From Parus major (taxonomy: Eukaryota > Chordata > Aves > Passeriformes > Paridae), in NCBI RefSeq assembly GCF_001522545.3, contig NC_031769.1:16776577-16840576 (forward strand): a stretch of DNA of 64,000 nt, read 5' to 3'. Both the position numbers and the translations under genes were made by a program. Shown one piece after another: positions 1 to 54,307 of this stretch. Within the stretch, counting starts at the first letter, position 1. Every line of letters starts with the position of its first letter. Under the pieces are notes generated by a model that searched no databases, was not told where the DNA came from, and saw only the letters and a program-made list of their open reading frames with translations.

Positions 1-377
1 GAAATTCTCTAAGGAATTTTTCCAATCATAGAAGCTGACACCATATAAAAATGTAAAATAGCTCAATGTCACAAACAGGTTTCAAACTCCTTGCTCAACC
101 ATCAGTTCTTGTAAATAGACATTTTGGTTTCTGGATTCTGTTATCTTCTAAGGTTGTGAAAAGAAATGGAAGGGAACTGTTTATATATTTTTCTCAGACT
201 ACAAAGGTAATCATGTATTTTAAGAACATGGTGATTTAGGATTTTAATAGCACAATCAGTGCTACTGAGTAGCACAAATTGTCATTTCAAGCTATTTTTG
301 CAAATGGATAGATGACAGGTATCTGTTTGTTTCCTTCTTAAAAGCACATATAAGGAACTTCTTCCTTCTTCTTATAG

Positions 378-524
378 AATTATGGTGTTATACCAAAATA
401 TGTGACACGGAGAAATGAAGAAATGAAGAGACAGGAGGAAGAATACCAGGCTAGTGTTTTGGAGCAACTCAAGACGAAAGCCATGAAAACTCTATCTGAG
501 GAAGAAAGGACAAATATTTTAAAG
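378..524 (+). CDS. ENKUR: ENKUR (enkurin), penultimate coding exon, partial gene
   Basis: Enkurin is a calmodulin- and TRPC-binding adaptor of sperm and motile cilia, placed at the inner junction of axonemal doublets. This 147-nt exon reads 49 codons without interruption. It starts after a TTATAG acceptor (AG at 376-377) and ends at a GTGCAT donor. The peptide opens NYGVIPKYVTRRNEEMK and is rich in Glu, Lys and Arg with a helical look (…EEEYQASVLEQLK… TLSEEERTNIL). This fits the start of the C-terminal enkurin domain. Both ends are phase 0, so it joins cleanly to the exon at 3994. Upstream exons, including the proline-rich N-terminus, lie left of the window. The identification is by recall of the family, not by alignment. 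Confidence 0.85.
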
Positions 525-3500
525 GTGCATATTTGATTTAGTGTAATTAGTAACATGTCCAAAAGATTAAATAAGGTAGTGTAAGTTCATATAAATAATA
601 AAAGTACATTTTTTTGGTTTTTAAGTGAAACAAATTAGTTGGCTACTTTTTCACTAGATGGAGCTGTAGAACAGTTGTATACAACTGAAAGGAACTGATC
701 TAGTTACAGTTTTAATTTTTTTCCATTCTGTTTGGTTCTTATCCACCTTAATGACTTGGAATTTCAGTGAAACTTCAAAGAACAGAAAATCACCAATATG
801 GATTTAGTGACATTTATTAATGGAGAAATACAATTTTTTTCCTGATGCAGAATATTGCTCCTTTTCTTGACAGTTTCTATCCTCACATTGTGACCTCGCT
901 GATTAAAGTATAATGGCTTGCTTTAAAAAGTGGCAAAAAAAGAAAACAGAATTAAATTGCGATATAGTCATAGAATTATGACTGAAAATTTTGGATTTTG
1001 TTAAGATATTCTTGATACTGTCTTTGATACAGTTTTTATTGAACAAGACTTTCTAAAGAGAATTACTACCATTTACTACCATAAAAGAAGCAGAGCATGA
1101 AAGAGATATCTTAAAAGTATATCCTTAAAAGTAAATCCCTAGAACTGGAATTTTTCTTGAGAAAAATTTAGACAAATTTCCTATGAAAATGAAGCTTATA
1201 TGGCTGCAATATCTATACATCAGTCTGTCCCTTAATAACTTGCTCTTAGCATCCACCTGAAACAAATTAATAGAGGGACAGCTCAAAGATGCTGAATGCC
1301 CACAAAAAAAATATCTAGAGAGAAAACAGTGTCTAACTCACTTGCCTGAAAGATGAACTGATTAATTGGCAAGGTCTGAAATGTCCAGCACAATGGTTTT
1401 TGCATATACAACAAGCAGTAGAAGCTAGGAAGGAGTATGGGAGAGAGGTGAGGGTATTGCACTGACAGCAGTATAAGGAACAAAACCACATGCTGTTTTG
1501 AAGAAGATGGAGACATTTTTATGGTAGGAAAGGCATGGGACAAGCTGATAGTCCAACAGGTTAACTATATAGCAAAAATTTTTGTGCAAAAAGGGCATGT
1601 GAGTTCAGCTGCTCACCATTCTGCATTTAGTTTGATTAAAAGTATGTTCTGTATTTTTCAAATACAGGAATGCACTGGAATATTTTTTTAATTTTTCCAG
1701 TTTTTAGTAACTGAGTATTTAATTTTTTTTTTTCAAAAACATTTGCACTTCCATGGGGTCACTTATACAGTTATATTGTCAGGAGGATTTAGTGTCCCCA
1801 GGGTATGTGGCTTCTACCCAGTGCTCAGCTGTAGGCATATGGGAATTTCTGTCCTTTAAAATAATTGACATAGCTAATGAACACATGTGCACTATCTGAT
1901 TTGAAAGAATACACAGCAATAAATGCCTGAGACCAAAATCAAGCTTCATGACCTTATGAAAATAAAGAGAAGTAATTTGTGTCAACATTTTTTGAACTCT
2001 TCATTGCGCTTACTTTGGTTGGGATTTTATGAGAATAAAAGAGAATGCTGATAAATGCAGTACATACTTCTCACTGATCCAGCATGTGTTAGAATTCCAT
2101 ATATAGAGTTGGATACTCAGTTTGTGATCTAGCTGTAGGAATAGTGGTCAGCATATTACAATGTTGGAGGAAGTGTGAAGACGATTTTTATAGAGTCATG
2201 ATCTGTTTTTGATCTCTCCACTTTGTAAGAATAGAGCAAATTTGATGAATGTATGCTCTAACATTTTAAAATTCACTGTTTTCAATTATTTCCAAGCCAG
2301 TTCTTACTAATCTACACAAATAAGAATTATTTAAAGAATCTATGAATGACTCTTCTATGAAAGTTTTTGAAAAGATGAGATTTATTTTTATGGCTATATA
2401 TTTGTAAGCTGTACTTAATGCCTGGTAGACTATGATCTTATGAAAGTACTTTACAACTTTGGATAGCAAAGACAAGTAGATAACAAGATTACAAGACAGT
2501 AGATAAATATCCTTGTTGCTCTAAGTTTCACATCTAGCAGTAAGGTTTTTAAGCTGATGTAGATATTTGTATATCAAGATTGTTGGAATAACCTTTATGA
2601 ACAACACTTAGATGCTTAATATGAATATGCAAAAAGCGTGAATTGCTATGCAATAACTACACTGGTTTGAATTGTTAAAATATTAGTTCATGTTAAAGAT
2701 TACATTTTTCTTAGTGTTGGCAGGAGAGTTCATTTTTTTCTGTAAATCAATTTATACAGTCAACAAAAGTCAAGTTTTTAAGCACAAGAGCCCTTGAGTT
2801 CTGAAATAGAAACAACAGTCTTCAAAGCTAAATATGTACAAAAATAAACCCTCTAAATTTAACTTCAGTATGTTCATCAGTTAGCTAGACTGTGATAAAA
2901 ATGTTTAATAATAATGGAGGACCTGAAGTTGGAAACCACAGTGTGCCATAAAATCAGTGTGCCATTTGAATCCAGTTTTAGTTATGGAGAAGAGCTGAAA
3001 AATTTGGTTCAAACGAGACTAACTTAACTTCTTTATTTTTAGAGATACTTCGTGATATCTTCTAAGGTGACAGAATTGAGAGCCATAAACATTTTGGAGA
3101 ACTGTTTTCTCACTGATAGGCGTGTTATTTACTGATTGCTGTCTCAGTTCCTTGTTAGTTGTTATTTTTAAGTTCACCCATATAGTTTTCAGAGGACATT
3201 TGATGCACTGGATAAACTCTACTAAATCTTCACTTACATGGGGGTAGAATGTATAGATTTTGATATAATCAAATTTTGAGGAGAGAAAGTAAGAGCAATA
3301 ATTGCAGTAATTGTAAGAAGGTTACAAAGGCAAGATTTAAATTTTATTTTTCTACCACTGTCTGGTTCCTTTTAGTGTATATTGGTGGATAAAAGTGTTG
3401 TATTTGGTGTCAGCTTAACAGGTTTATGAATAAGTTTTGGATTATAGCATTTAAAAAATTTTTAGGCAGAATTTTAATCTCAAGGTTTTATATATGTTCA

Positions 3501-3993
3501 CTTTATCTAGAAAGGTAATTCTTTGCACAGCAACATTCAAGAGAGGTAGTAGTTGCTGAAATTACTGTTGATAGGGTCAGTGACAGTTAGGGTTTTTAGT
3601 CTAATTAATGAATAAATTGTCCATAGTTGTTACTGTCAATGTGGATTAGAAGGAGAATGCAATTATTCAGAGTTTTTTCAAAGTAGTTTTTGGAAGTCAA
3701 ATTGTTGTGGAGTCAGTTTGGTGACTGTGGTCTGGACAAAGTCTCAATTACAGAAAATTAAGCTGGTGGTGAGATGGCCTGAAATTTTGTTGAATTTTGG
3801 CTGGAGTTCCAAGTATTGTAACTCTCAAAGATTTAATTAAGGTCCAATTAAGATGATTACACATTATTCATATACTTATCTATCAATGACACTTGGCAAA
3901 TGTCATATAAATTAAAAAATCAAGTAGTTTATGTACATATTGTTCTTACTTTAAGTTTTTCTCATATATTTCCTTTTCATGTAATGGTACCAG
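525..3993 (+). other. ENKUR: ENKUR last intron
   Basis: The intron runs from the GTGCAT donor to the TACCAG acceptor. It is AT-rich and unique-looking. I see no exon with a good splice frame, no RNA gene and no recognisable repeat in it. The short open frames here have no protein-like composition. Bases 1-377 are the 3' part of the preceding ENKUR intron and are likewise featureless. Confidence 0.7.
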
Positions 3994-4167
3994 GCACTGA
4001 AAAAGAACTGGGAGGAAATAAATAATGCATATCAAGGTCTTCCAATACTAGCAGACACCATGTACAAGAGGATGCATAAAGAAGAGCTGGAATTAAAGCT
4101 GAAACAACTGGAGCATGACATAGCAGCAATCGAGAAGCACAAAAGAGTCTACATTGCAAATGTGTAA
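3994..4167 (+). CDS. ENKUR: ENKUR terminal coding exon with stop codon
   Basis: This 174-nt exon follows a TACCAG acceptor and encodes 57 residues, then TAA at 4165-4167. The peptide starts ALKKNWEEINNAYQGLP. It ends in KQLEHDIAAIEKHKRVYIA followed by Asn-Val, closely resembling the enkurin C-terminus (LKKNWEE…QLEHDI.IIEKHK.IYIAN). This is the basic, IQ-like end of the enkurin domain reported to bind calmodulin. With the preceding exon it gives 106 of about 255 residues expected for the family. The frame is intact with no sign of decay, so the gene looks functional here. The intron before it is 3469 bp. Confidence 0.9.
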   Translation, partial: ALKKNWEEINNAYQGLPILADTMYKRMHKEELELKLKQLEHDIAAIEKHKRVYIANV

Positions 4168-4353
4168 GGATTGTTGTTCAGATACTGCCTCTTTTCTCCT
4201 TTTTCTCTATCCCTGCATCTCCAAGAAGTGCCTCTCTAAATTCTTAGAAGATGCTACTGTCAATTATTTAGAAGGAAATGCTCAACTAAGTATGTATCTT
4301 CTTAGAAAAGTTGTTACATATGACTCATCTGTACAGTCCCCAAAAGAGTTAGA

Positions 4354-4359
4354 AATAAA
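4354..4359 (+). terminator. ENKUR: Candidate ENKUR poly(A) signal AATAAA
   Basis: This canonical AATAAA lies 187 bp after the ENKUR stop codon and is followed by T-rich sequence from about 4400. It is the nearest canonical hexamer to the stop. A second AATAAA at 5453-5458 would give a 3' UTR of about 1.3 kb. The choice between them is inference. Confidence 0.5.
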
Positions 4360-7300
4360 ATGCTTAACTAAATTTTGAGTATGAATAATTAATTAATTTT
4401 ATTATTCTTTGTAATTTTTATTAACTACTAAGATTTCTATAAACATCATACAGAAAGCATATAAAACACTGTTTCATATGTTTGGAGTACATCTTTCCTT
4501 GCCTAGCCAAAACAAAGGGAAATAATTGGCTGCTGAAGACAGCTTGGTAAATATAACTTCAGGATAGAATGGCTTCTGGACTATATGTTAAAGAGATGTT
4601 ATGCTTTACTTAAAAGCTTGAGTGATTGTATTTGTAAATAGCTTGACTTCTGCATAACATTTTGTGTACTCATTTTTTGTTACCAAAACCAATTTTCAAT
4701 GTGGAAACCTGTAATAACACAGACTTCACACAATACAGATACCGCATGTGTGTTTTTACAAGTACACAATTCTGTAATACTACAGTAAATCTACAATTAA
4801 GTTAGAAAAATGTGTTTTGACTGGAATTATGTGTGTATTGTTAGAATGAAAGCAATATACAAGCATCTGAGTCAAGACTCACACAAAAATTTTATCAGCA
4901 CACTCTACTGCAATTGTTTGCATAGAAGGAAAAATGTTTTTCTTTCCTACTGCTTCAGCTTTTCTTCATAGAATTGTAGGTATTGTTTAGATTAGAAAAG
5001 ATCTTTTTCAGCCTTTCAGAACACAGCTTTTTCTGTATTGTATCAATCACTACCACCAGCAGCTGTTGTGACATCATCATATCTGACATCAGCAAAGGAT
5101 AAAGTAAAAAATACAAAATTAACTATGAAAAGCCAAGTATTCCCATACATTAAGTTCCTTTCCTAAATTTTTCAGGGAATGGCTTTGAAGACTTCACAAT
5201 GATTCTAGGTTTTATTTCTTGTGTATATTACACTTGTCTATGACATGCACTAGGAACATGTGGGTGAGCAGGAATGTGTATTTTGTTATTTGTAACTTAT
5301 TGTTAAGCAATCATGTTTATTTTTGAAGGGTGTAAGCTGGAAGAAAGCTGCAGATTTGAAAAAAGTGGATTTAATATGCTTCTTACTCAAAAGAATGACA
5401 CACTATGTATATTTTAACAAAACTACACTTAATTCTCTATGAAGTTTGACAAAATAAATTTGCAGAATCCAAAGAATGCAACTGAAGAATGCAAAGCTGT
5501 ATCTATATGTTCAGGAAAAACCAGCAATTGAAAGTATAATGTTCATGAATCAACTAATAGGTACCATTGGTATAACAAAATTTAAAAGGTGAATAAATTC
5601 AATTGTTCTGATAGAATTCTTCCCTCATAAAAGCTATTAAATATTAACAGAAACAAGCCTGTCCACAGACTAAAAATTAGCATTACCAGTTGAAACATCC
5701 TTTAAATTCACTAGTCAGTTACTAATAATCAATGAAATAACAAGACTATAACCAAAATGCTTCAGTACTTCATAATTATAAAACTGGTAATTTCAAATTG
5801 GATAGCCATAATAAAACATGAAAAATGGGGCATGAATAATCTATTGGTCAGTAAGAGTTACGTTCCCACAAACTAAAAATATTTCCTGTTGGAAGTTGTG
5901 CATGACAAAGCTGCGTATCTATTTTTTAAAAATAGCAACGTGAAATTATGATGAATATCTCACTGACTGTTCTTGAGAATGAAACTATTTATATTCAGGA
6001 AGGAAGGGATCAGATATGGCATGGTCACAAGCAGAGGGAGTTCCTGATTTTATGGCTCCGATAGACCTGCCTCGAGCAAGCGTCAGCTCTGACAGGAGCA
6101 TGTGGGCTCCATGTGGCTGATCTTGGACCATGGTGGCTTTTTGGGCTCTGCATGCATTCCAGGGGACTGAGTCTGGGACAGTTCTTCAAAACCTTCCTTG
6201 CAGAGGGGTAACCTCATTCCCCTCACGAAATAGGCCAAAATTCAGTGGGAAAAATAGGATAAATTCACCACTGAATTAATTTTTCATAGTTGCTGTAGGT
6301 AGGTTCTTTTGTAGGATGGCATGTTGTGACCCCTGGTATATTTTTATGGAAAATCAATACTGCAAACTGCAGCTGTGATGGCTCTGCCACAGAGCTAAAA
6401 TCTCGTCCTTTCACTGGCATACATTTCAGGCAACACAACATACCTAATAATTTCAGCCTTAATGAAGACAAACATCTTTCAGATAAAAAAAATTCACATA
6501 TATGCAGATTAATAGGATCCTAGATAAATTCTAGCCTCAGTCCACACTTTCATCCTCAGCTTTAGGATGCTTATAATTAATGACATAGTTAGAGGGAGAC
6601 AGGTGGCAAACCCTGTTATTAAGGTCATCTGACATTTCCCATAGTCAAGGAAGGCAGCTGCTGAGCCCTGCATCTGGCTGGCACTGTCCACCCCAGGAAC
6701 CAGGTGTGTATTGAGCCTGACCAAGCCAAGGAGGAGCAGCCATTTCTTCCATGATTGGCCATCCAAGGTGGTGATGTACACCTGACAACATGAATGCCTA
6801 GACTGTAAGGTTTTTCATACTATCTCAATCTTCCTCCTGTACTCCTTCTTGTCATGCAAAGTTATGTAAATAGAATATGAGTAAATGCAGGGTTTTCACC
6901 TTCCAGGCTAAGCAGTGGCATTATGGTAGGAATGCAACGTGAATTGTTTCTTGCGGGCTTTTTTTTACTGTTTAAAGGGTGCTGATATAAATAAGACTTC
7001 TATTTCACCAAGTTATGAAACAGAATTTTTTACAGACTGTACCTCCAGAAATAGTTGTAGACAGGCAGACATAGCCAAATAGCAGCTATATGCTGGTCTT
7101 GTTGATGCTGCTAGGAGAGTGAACTTCTGTTCAGTCACAGTACTAACCTGAGGTGTTAATTCATTATTCCATGCCAGCCTCGACATTGACTGCACAACAC
7201 GAAGAAATTCACAGAAACATGCAAACACTGGAATAACTTTGTATTCAAATCTTTCCTCAAATGTCCTTTGCAGTGGTGCCCACCAAAACTTTAACAACAG

Positions 7301-10300
7301 CTGAGCTGCTGGTGAGCTGAAATAAGGGTTAATCTTGCTGACCTGGGCAGTTTCCTTGAACTCCCCTGGTACTGTAGCCTGCTGTTTCTTGTCTTAAATT
7401 GTTATCTGTTATATGGATTGTGGTTTTCTCTCTTTGCTTAGTGTCTGACACAATTTTCTGTTAGTAGAGCTCTTGTGTGCTTATAATAAAATTAAGAACA
7501 AATATCATCATCTGGGCATGAAGACCATGCAATAAGAATCCTGTTGTTTACTAAGAGGATGTGTTTTCCAAGAACTCTTATTTCATTTGTTTCAGCAACT
7601 GGAAAGTAGGAGTTGAAGGAAGAGAAAAGAGATTTAAAGCACTTAACTTACTCCCTGGAGCAATATGATTTATTCATGTCTTTGTCATAGCATGTTTTTG
7701 AAATGCAATGGTAAATGACTTATACCTGGCTTTTTCACTGGTAACCATTAATGCTGCATTTCTTATTTTTGGGATTTCTGACATGCAATTTGAGCCCATC
7801 TGTTTTAAATACAGCATATGTGTGCCTAAAGTTAGAACCATGACTTGAGCCTAAACAGCACTATGGAATAGTTTAAAAGCTATCGGTTACTCATATTTAT
7901 TAAAATTAATGAATAATTTAGTCTTGATAGGTCAGAGCCCCCATATTCAGGTGACTCAACCCTCTAATTCCAAAATTTTGAATTAGCTGCTTTAAAAATG
8001 GACAAGTACCTCTAGAACTGTTCTTTGAGGTCCATTTTAAAGGACCTCATGTTGCTTTGAGGGCCAGATTCAAGCTGAGGAAGCAGTGTAGTAATTCTCT
8101 CTTCAGAGGAAAAAACTCCAGTTGTGCTCAATATGGGGCCCCAAGCATTGCATAAGGGAGAAGCAACCACATTTTGCTCAGGAGGAATGATTTCTCTTGT
8201 ACACAAAGAATAAATTTAGCAAATGGTCCAAATCCAGCATTCCAGCACCCGCAGGTAGTGGGTCATTCTGTGCTGGAACAGAGCACAGAGGCTGTCCAGC
8301 CATGAACATTCACTGTCCTATGCTACAGGAGACCAGACTCTCTTTTTCAATACACTTTTGTTACTGCACTGTTAACTCTAGGCAAGCTGTGAAGTATACA
8401 AAATTAAATCAAAGATAACTGAGCTATTCTGGGGAAAAAAAAAAAACCCCTTTAAACTGTTATTTGTTTAGTTGTTTAAGACACTCTGAATTATTTAGTT
8501 TGGCAGACTTTCATAGATTTGGTTTAATTGAGGAAAAAGAATAATGTAAAAAGAGGGATGAAGCCAAGTGAACGACCTCCTTTAAAAAGAAAACAATCTC
8601 TAACAGTTAAATTCATTACATTGGGTGTGACCCACCACATAGTTACAACTCCCTCACTAGTTTTCATGGTCATGCATGATGAATTTGTCATAGGATATGA
8701 TGTGAGCAGCATTCCTTGAAAACAGTGCTTTATCATTCAAACGTCAATGCCTCTAAATAGCTGGTTAGAGCAAATATTTCCACAATATTATAAAGAATAT
8801 AAAGTTTATTCTAGTATTGAAGGACAAGAGGAAATTTCTGTTTGCATTTCTTTCAGCTATAAGGACTCCATATTAATAACATGAACCTGAAAAGCAGGAA
8901 GGGTATCTTCAGGAGCCAGGAAATTGCAAAGCAAAGCTCTCGCTGCTCTCGTTTGGCACAGTGAGATTAATAACAAACAAAAAAGTAGTTTTGTATTAAA
9001 GATGTTTATCGTAGACCAAATAAGTCAAAGCCCAGGGTTCTGTCAAGCAGTGCCTAACAGCGATTTGGAGGTTATAAATATTTTAAAAAATAGACTAACA
9101 TCTTGAATGGCAACTTTTAGCTATTTTCTTTGTATCAAAGTTATTCCAGTTAATTTTCAAAGCCTAAGTCGGTCTCACAGACTCAGTACAGATTAACTGT
9201 GACCAAGCTTCCCTTGTAGATCTTAGATGCTGCAGCTGCTTCAAAGCCCAACTTTCCAATTCCTCTAAAATGATGGTAATGCTGCTGAATCTGAAGATGG
9301 ACAGGAGCCAGATTCCAGCTTACAGTGCCATTCTGTCACCTGCTCTAGTACAGGAGTCACAAAGAACAATGTGCATCTTTTCTGCTGCACATCACAGGAT
9401 GCTCTCTAGCCTTGCTAATGGGGCAGTATTTCTCATGGACTCCCTGTGTTCATGATTGTAGGGGAATAGTTTGAAGTCCTGCTTCATGCTGTCCCAGATG
9501 TCTGGAACACTGTCTGCCAGACATGTTCTGCTGCACTCAGAGTCTCCAGCAGCCACCCTATGGACAGGGTCACTGCCTCAGGTTATACACAAGAACTCAA
9601 AATTCTGGAATATATTAAAACTGGATATGAAAATAATTTGGAATTGTTTCCAACATGCCCTAAAGTACTGTACATATGTTAGACTTTTGGATTTAATAAT
9701 CTCTTCAAGAACCATTTTACCCAAAAATGTCTTTCTCTGACACAATTGGGTGTGTGTGTATGTGTGTTGTAGCTTACCTTGTAACCACTAAGAAATGCAA
9801 GTTTATGCTTGATAAGATTGTTTACAGTTCTGCTGTTCACATAACAGCTGCAGCAACAGGCAGAACCAGAAAAAGAGCTCTTACTTCACCCCCTAATTGG
9901 CAAGCTTCTACCTAGGTAAGCCATACCTCTTGAAATATTCTGGATTTTCATGCTTTTCTTGTCTAGTTTTGGTGTTTACATATTAAACTGAGTTGTCAAA
10001 TGTTTGTTATAGCTTCTTAGAAGCAGTATACATAATGCAAAGGTTGCTTAGGTAACTCCATAATAATATTTGCCTTGGACTGCTTTCTTGGCATATCCCT
10101 GACCCCAACCTGTTATTTTCAGTATTTCTTTACATTAAAGTTGTGAAAGGGTGGACATGTCCTACTTTTATCAGCAACACAGTAAGAGAGGAATAGATGT
10201 CTAATTGAAATGATAAAGTTGTATAAAAGCTAAAGACATTAATATATTCACAGGGGATTTGCATATCAGTCTTAACCCTGCTTTGTTTCTCTGTGTGTCG

Positions 10301-12899
10301 CTTCTTCCATCTGCTCCTTTATGGCTCTTGGCTATGTGTCCAGACCTACCCAGTCCTACTTGTTAGTATTATCGACCCTTATTTTCTTTGTTCTTTTCCC
10401 CTTTGATCATTTCCCCTGGTTGTATATCTAGAAATGTTTATTCTTTTCCTCCTATTTTTAGTTCATAAACAAACAGCTAAACAAAGATAGTAAGAACATT
10501 CTTCAGAATGTTTACAGGCTTTTTCATAGTTAAGCCCAATATCATGTTTTCACCAATCATATTTTGGCCATAATTAAGTTTTGAAAGTCTACTGTAAATT
10601 CATTCATTCTATAGCAGTCCATACTGTAAAAAAAAAGGTAAACATTCGGTAAGTATATATTCCCCCATAATAAACTCCTTAGCAGCTTCATTTCCATAAT
10701 GCACAAAGAACCTCATTAATTCTGGTTTCTACTAATTCTGTGAGTTCACAGAACCATGAACTTGTCTCATTTGCAGCAAAACTAAACAAAATGTATTGTT
10801 TTATGCCAATGAAAAAAATCTTCGATGGAGAACAGCTTTGTGGGTTGAGCGTGTGGCTGCTGACACAGTCAAGCACATCCAAGTGTACCCCGACTAAATT
10901 TATCTAGTTTTTCATTTCCTTACTCATATTTATTGTTATTAGCAAGACATGACACTTCATTACACTTCTTAAGCGATCTCTGTAAAATTTCTGGAAGATA
11001 AGAACATCAAAAACAAAGACGTGACAAACACATTCATCCAATCTTGATGGGAAGAACAAACATCTCCTGCTTAGGTTTTCCAGCACAATGCTGAAAGAAT
11101 TTATTTTTTAGTGTCCTGCTGATGTTAATGCTTTTCAAAGCATTAAGCTTCTGTCTGTAGTTAGTCAGAACAATCTCTCGTATTGCAGTAGTCTGATAAA
11201 GAATATGGTTTAAAAATACAGAAAGCTCTGTTAATTGTAACCCAAATAGTCTGAAGGGTAGAAGAAAACAGTCGTCATATAGCAGTGGCAGAACTGATTT
11301 GAGTTTCTAGCTGTAGTCTGAATAGGTTCAGATCCATACAGTTCAGCTCTGTGACATAAATGCAACAGTAGCTTTATTGGTAACTTGATGGTAACTGATT
11401 CTAATTGCACTAGCTTTAGGGCAAATATGGGCTTTAGGACGCATTCTTTCAGACATGAAGAGTCTTCAAATCCTGAAAAGTGTGGATACAAATCAGGAGG
11501 AGTTAACTCAAAGATCAGATGAAACTTTCTTTCTCAATAGTTGTATGAAATGTTGAGATGTAATGGAAATGCAAATCTGTTAAGGGATTTTGTCCATTAT
11601 GAAAATCTCTTATGTATTTTGCCAAAGTATTTTTATTTTATTTGTGTAGGTTTGTCTACAAGTCTGCATATGCTGTTTATCAGATTCACTACTTATTATT
11701 TACAGCACTGTGAACAGGAACTATTTCTTCCCAGCACATTTCAGTCTTCACATAGAGGCACCACTTTGAGGCAGATGTATTCTGAAGTGGACTTCTGACA
11801 CTTTGTAAACCTTGTCTTTTGTTCTTTCAGACATGCTGTCTATTGTAGCAATAGCTCTTTAAAGAATAGTTCCTTAATTCATCAAAAAGCAAACACCCCT
11901 GGCTTCATAAAAGAAACAAAGCATTTATCACAATATAATCTTCAATTGCTATAGTACTTTGCCAGATTTTAATTAGTGATTATTTTATAAGAGCCTTCTT
12001 AACACCAGATTCCTAAGAATTGTCCTATCAGTGCTAATGTAAGTGCATTAACAGGATGCACCTTAAAACTTGTCCACATTGGACACCAAACTCCCTTTGT
12101 AGACATACCCATAACTGCTCCCTGGATCCATCTGTTGTGACCAGAACTGTCAATGACCACATTCTAATAGTAGTGTTAATACCAATAATAACCAACCTGT
12201 AACGTTTCATACTTGGCTGGTGAGAGCCCCTCGGGTACCACTAAGAATATTTCACTATTCCTAGGTCTCCCCTCAAAGCAACTTTTTCTTCCTTTAATAT
12301 TTTCTAGTATAGGAATGGCAGAATTCTACCAGCTGTGTATTTGACAGATTTATACTAGAAATTATAACCAGTTTTCAATTTTAAGAAAGTGAAAAGCTCT
12401 ACTTTTATCCACAGTGGGCAGAGAGGCTGTTAGCATTTTCCACAAAAGACAGGATACAAAAAGGATGGAGCAAGTCCAAGTTTGAACTTCTAATATGGGA
12501 ACGTAAAAGTAGGCAATGATCAGAGTAAGCCAATAAAAAAACAAGCTCCTTCTCATCTGAGAGGCTGTGAAAGTAAAATATTAATAATTTTAACAGAATT
12601 TGAAGTGGGTGGCAGGAAGCTGCATTGTTCCTGGTGCCTGATCTGTTTACCTTCAACTGCACAGAGAGCACAGGCAACATGGGCATGGGCTGGGGGCAAT
12701 AGGAAGACACAGCTTGCCCCAGCACGTACACAGTGCTGGGAAGGAGCAGCAACTCCAGAAGACAGCAAGAATGTAAAGTATGACTACTGAAGAGTTGGAA
12801 ATTTCTTTTTTTATTTCCCCGGAGTATAAGAAAACCCTGTTCCAATGGCAGTTTAAACCACACCACCTTAATATTACCCTTAATCCAGGCCAGGCCCCT
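4360..12899. other. Intergenic region ENKUR-PRTFDC1
   Basis: About 8.5 kb of AT-rich DNA between the ENKUR 3' end and the PRTFDC1 CpG island. Apart from a weak CR1-like remnant near 4967, I recognise no gene, structural RNA or mobile element. A slightly GC-richer block at about 6000-6800 and a 94-codon minus-strand open frame at 7013-7297 have no recognisable match. Small GT-rich runs occur near 9748-9770. Confidence 0.6.
4967..5100 (-). mobile_element. Degenerate CR1 LINE 3'-end remnant (minus)
   Basis: The stretch beginning catagaattgtaggta and continuing through tagaaaagatctttttcag resembles the reverse complement of an avian CR1 3' end (ATAGAAT… GGTTGGAAAAGACCTTT… CCAAC). It is heavily diverged and short. 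A chance resemblance is possible. Confidence 0.35.
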
Positions 12900-12970
12900 T
12901 GGCCAGCGCTGATCAAGCCTTTCCACATCCCGACCGTACCTATACCCGCACAGGTTCCATCTGCACCCTG

Positions 12971-13034
12971 CAGCCCCCATCCCGCATCTTCCCTCCCGCA
13001 ACCCACAGCCCCCATCCCGCATCTTCCCTCCCGC
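12971..13034. repeat. Tandem 29-bp direct repeat in C-rich promoter tract
   Basis: Two identical 29-bp copies (12971-12999 and 13006-13034), both starting CAGCCCCCATCCCGC, are separated by 6 bp. Shorter degenerate CCCGCACC-type units continue to about 13100. The complementary strand carries closely spaced G-runs (GGG, GGG, GGG, GGGGG within about 24 nt) that fit a G-quadruplex pattern, so this could be a regulatory or length-variable element. Function is inference. Confidence 0.7.
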
Positions 13035-13127
13035 GCCCCACATCCCGCACCCTCCACCCTCCCTCCCGCACCCCGCACCCCACAGCCCGCACCCCTCACC
13101 GCCGCAGCCGCGCTCGCCCCGGCGCGG

Positions 13128-13136
13128 CCCCGCCCC
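13128..13136 (+). promoter_or_regulatory. PRTFDC1: GC box (Sp1-type site)
   Basis: CCCCGCCCC within ggccccgccccgcc, 33 nt upstream of the PRTFDC1 start codon. It matches the classical Sp/KLF site and sits in the CpG island. No experimental support is visible from sequence alone. Confidence 0.45.
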
Positions 13137-13169
13137 GCCGCAGCCCCCCGGCCGGGCGCGCGCAGGAAC

Positions 13170-54307
<41,138 letters not shown>

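Noticed and set aside
7013..7297. 94-codon minus-strand frame with possible splice sites (TTATTTCAG acceptor upstream, CAG|GTTAGT donor inside)
   Set aside because: Composition is somewhat protein-like, but I recognise no family, no adjoining exon is evident, and the signals are common by chance in 8 kb of intergenic DNA.
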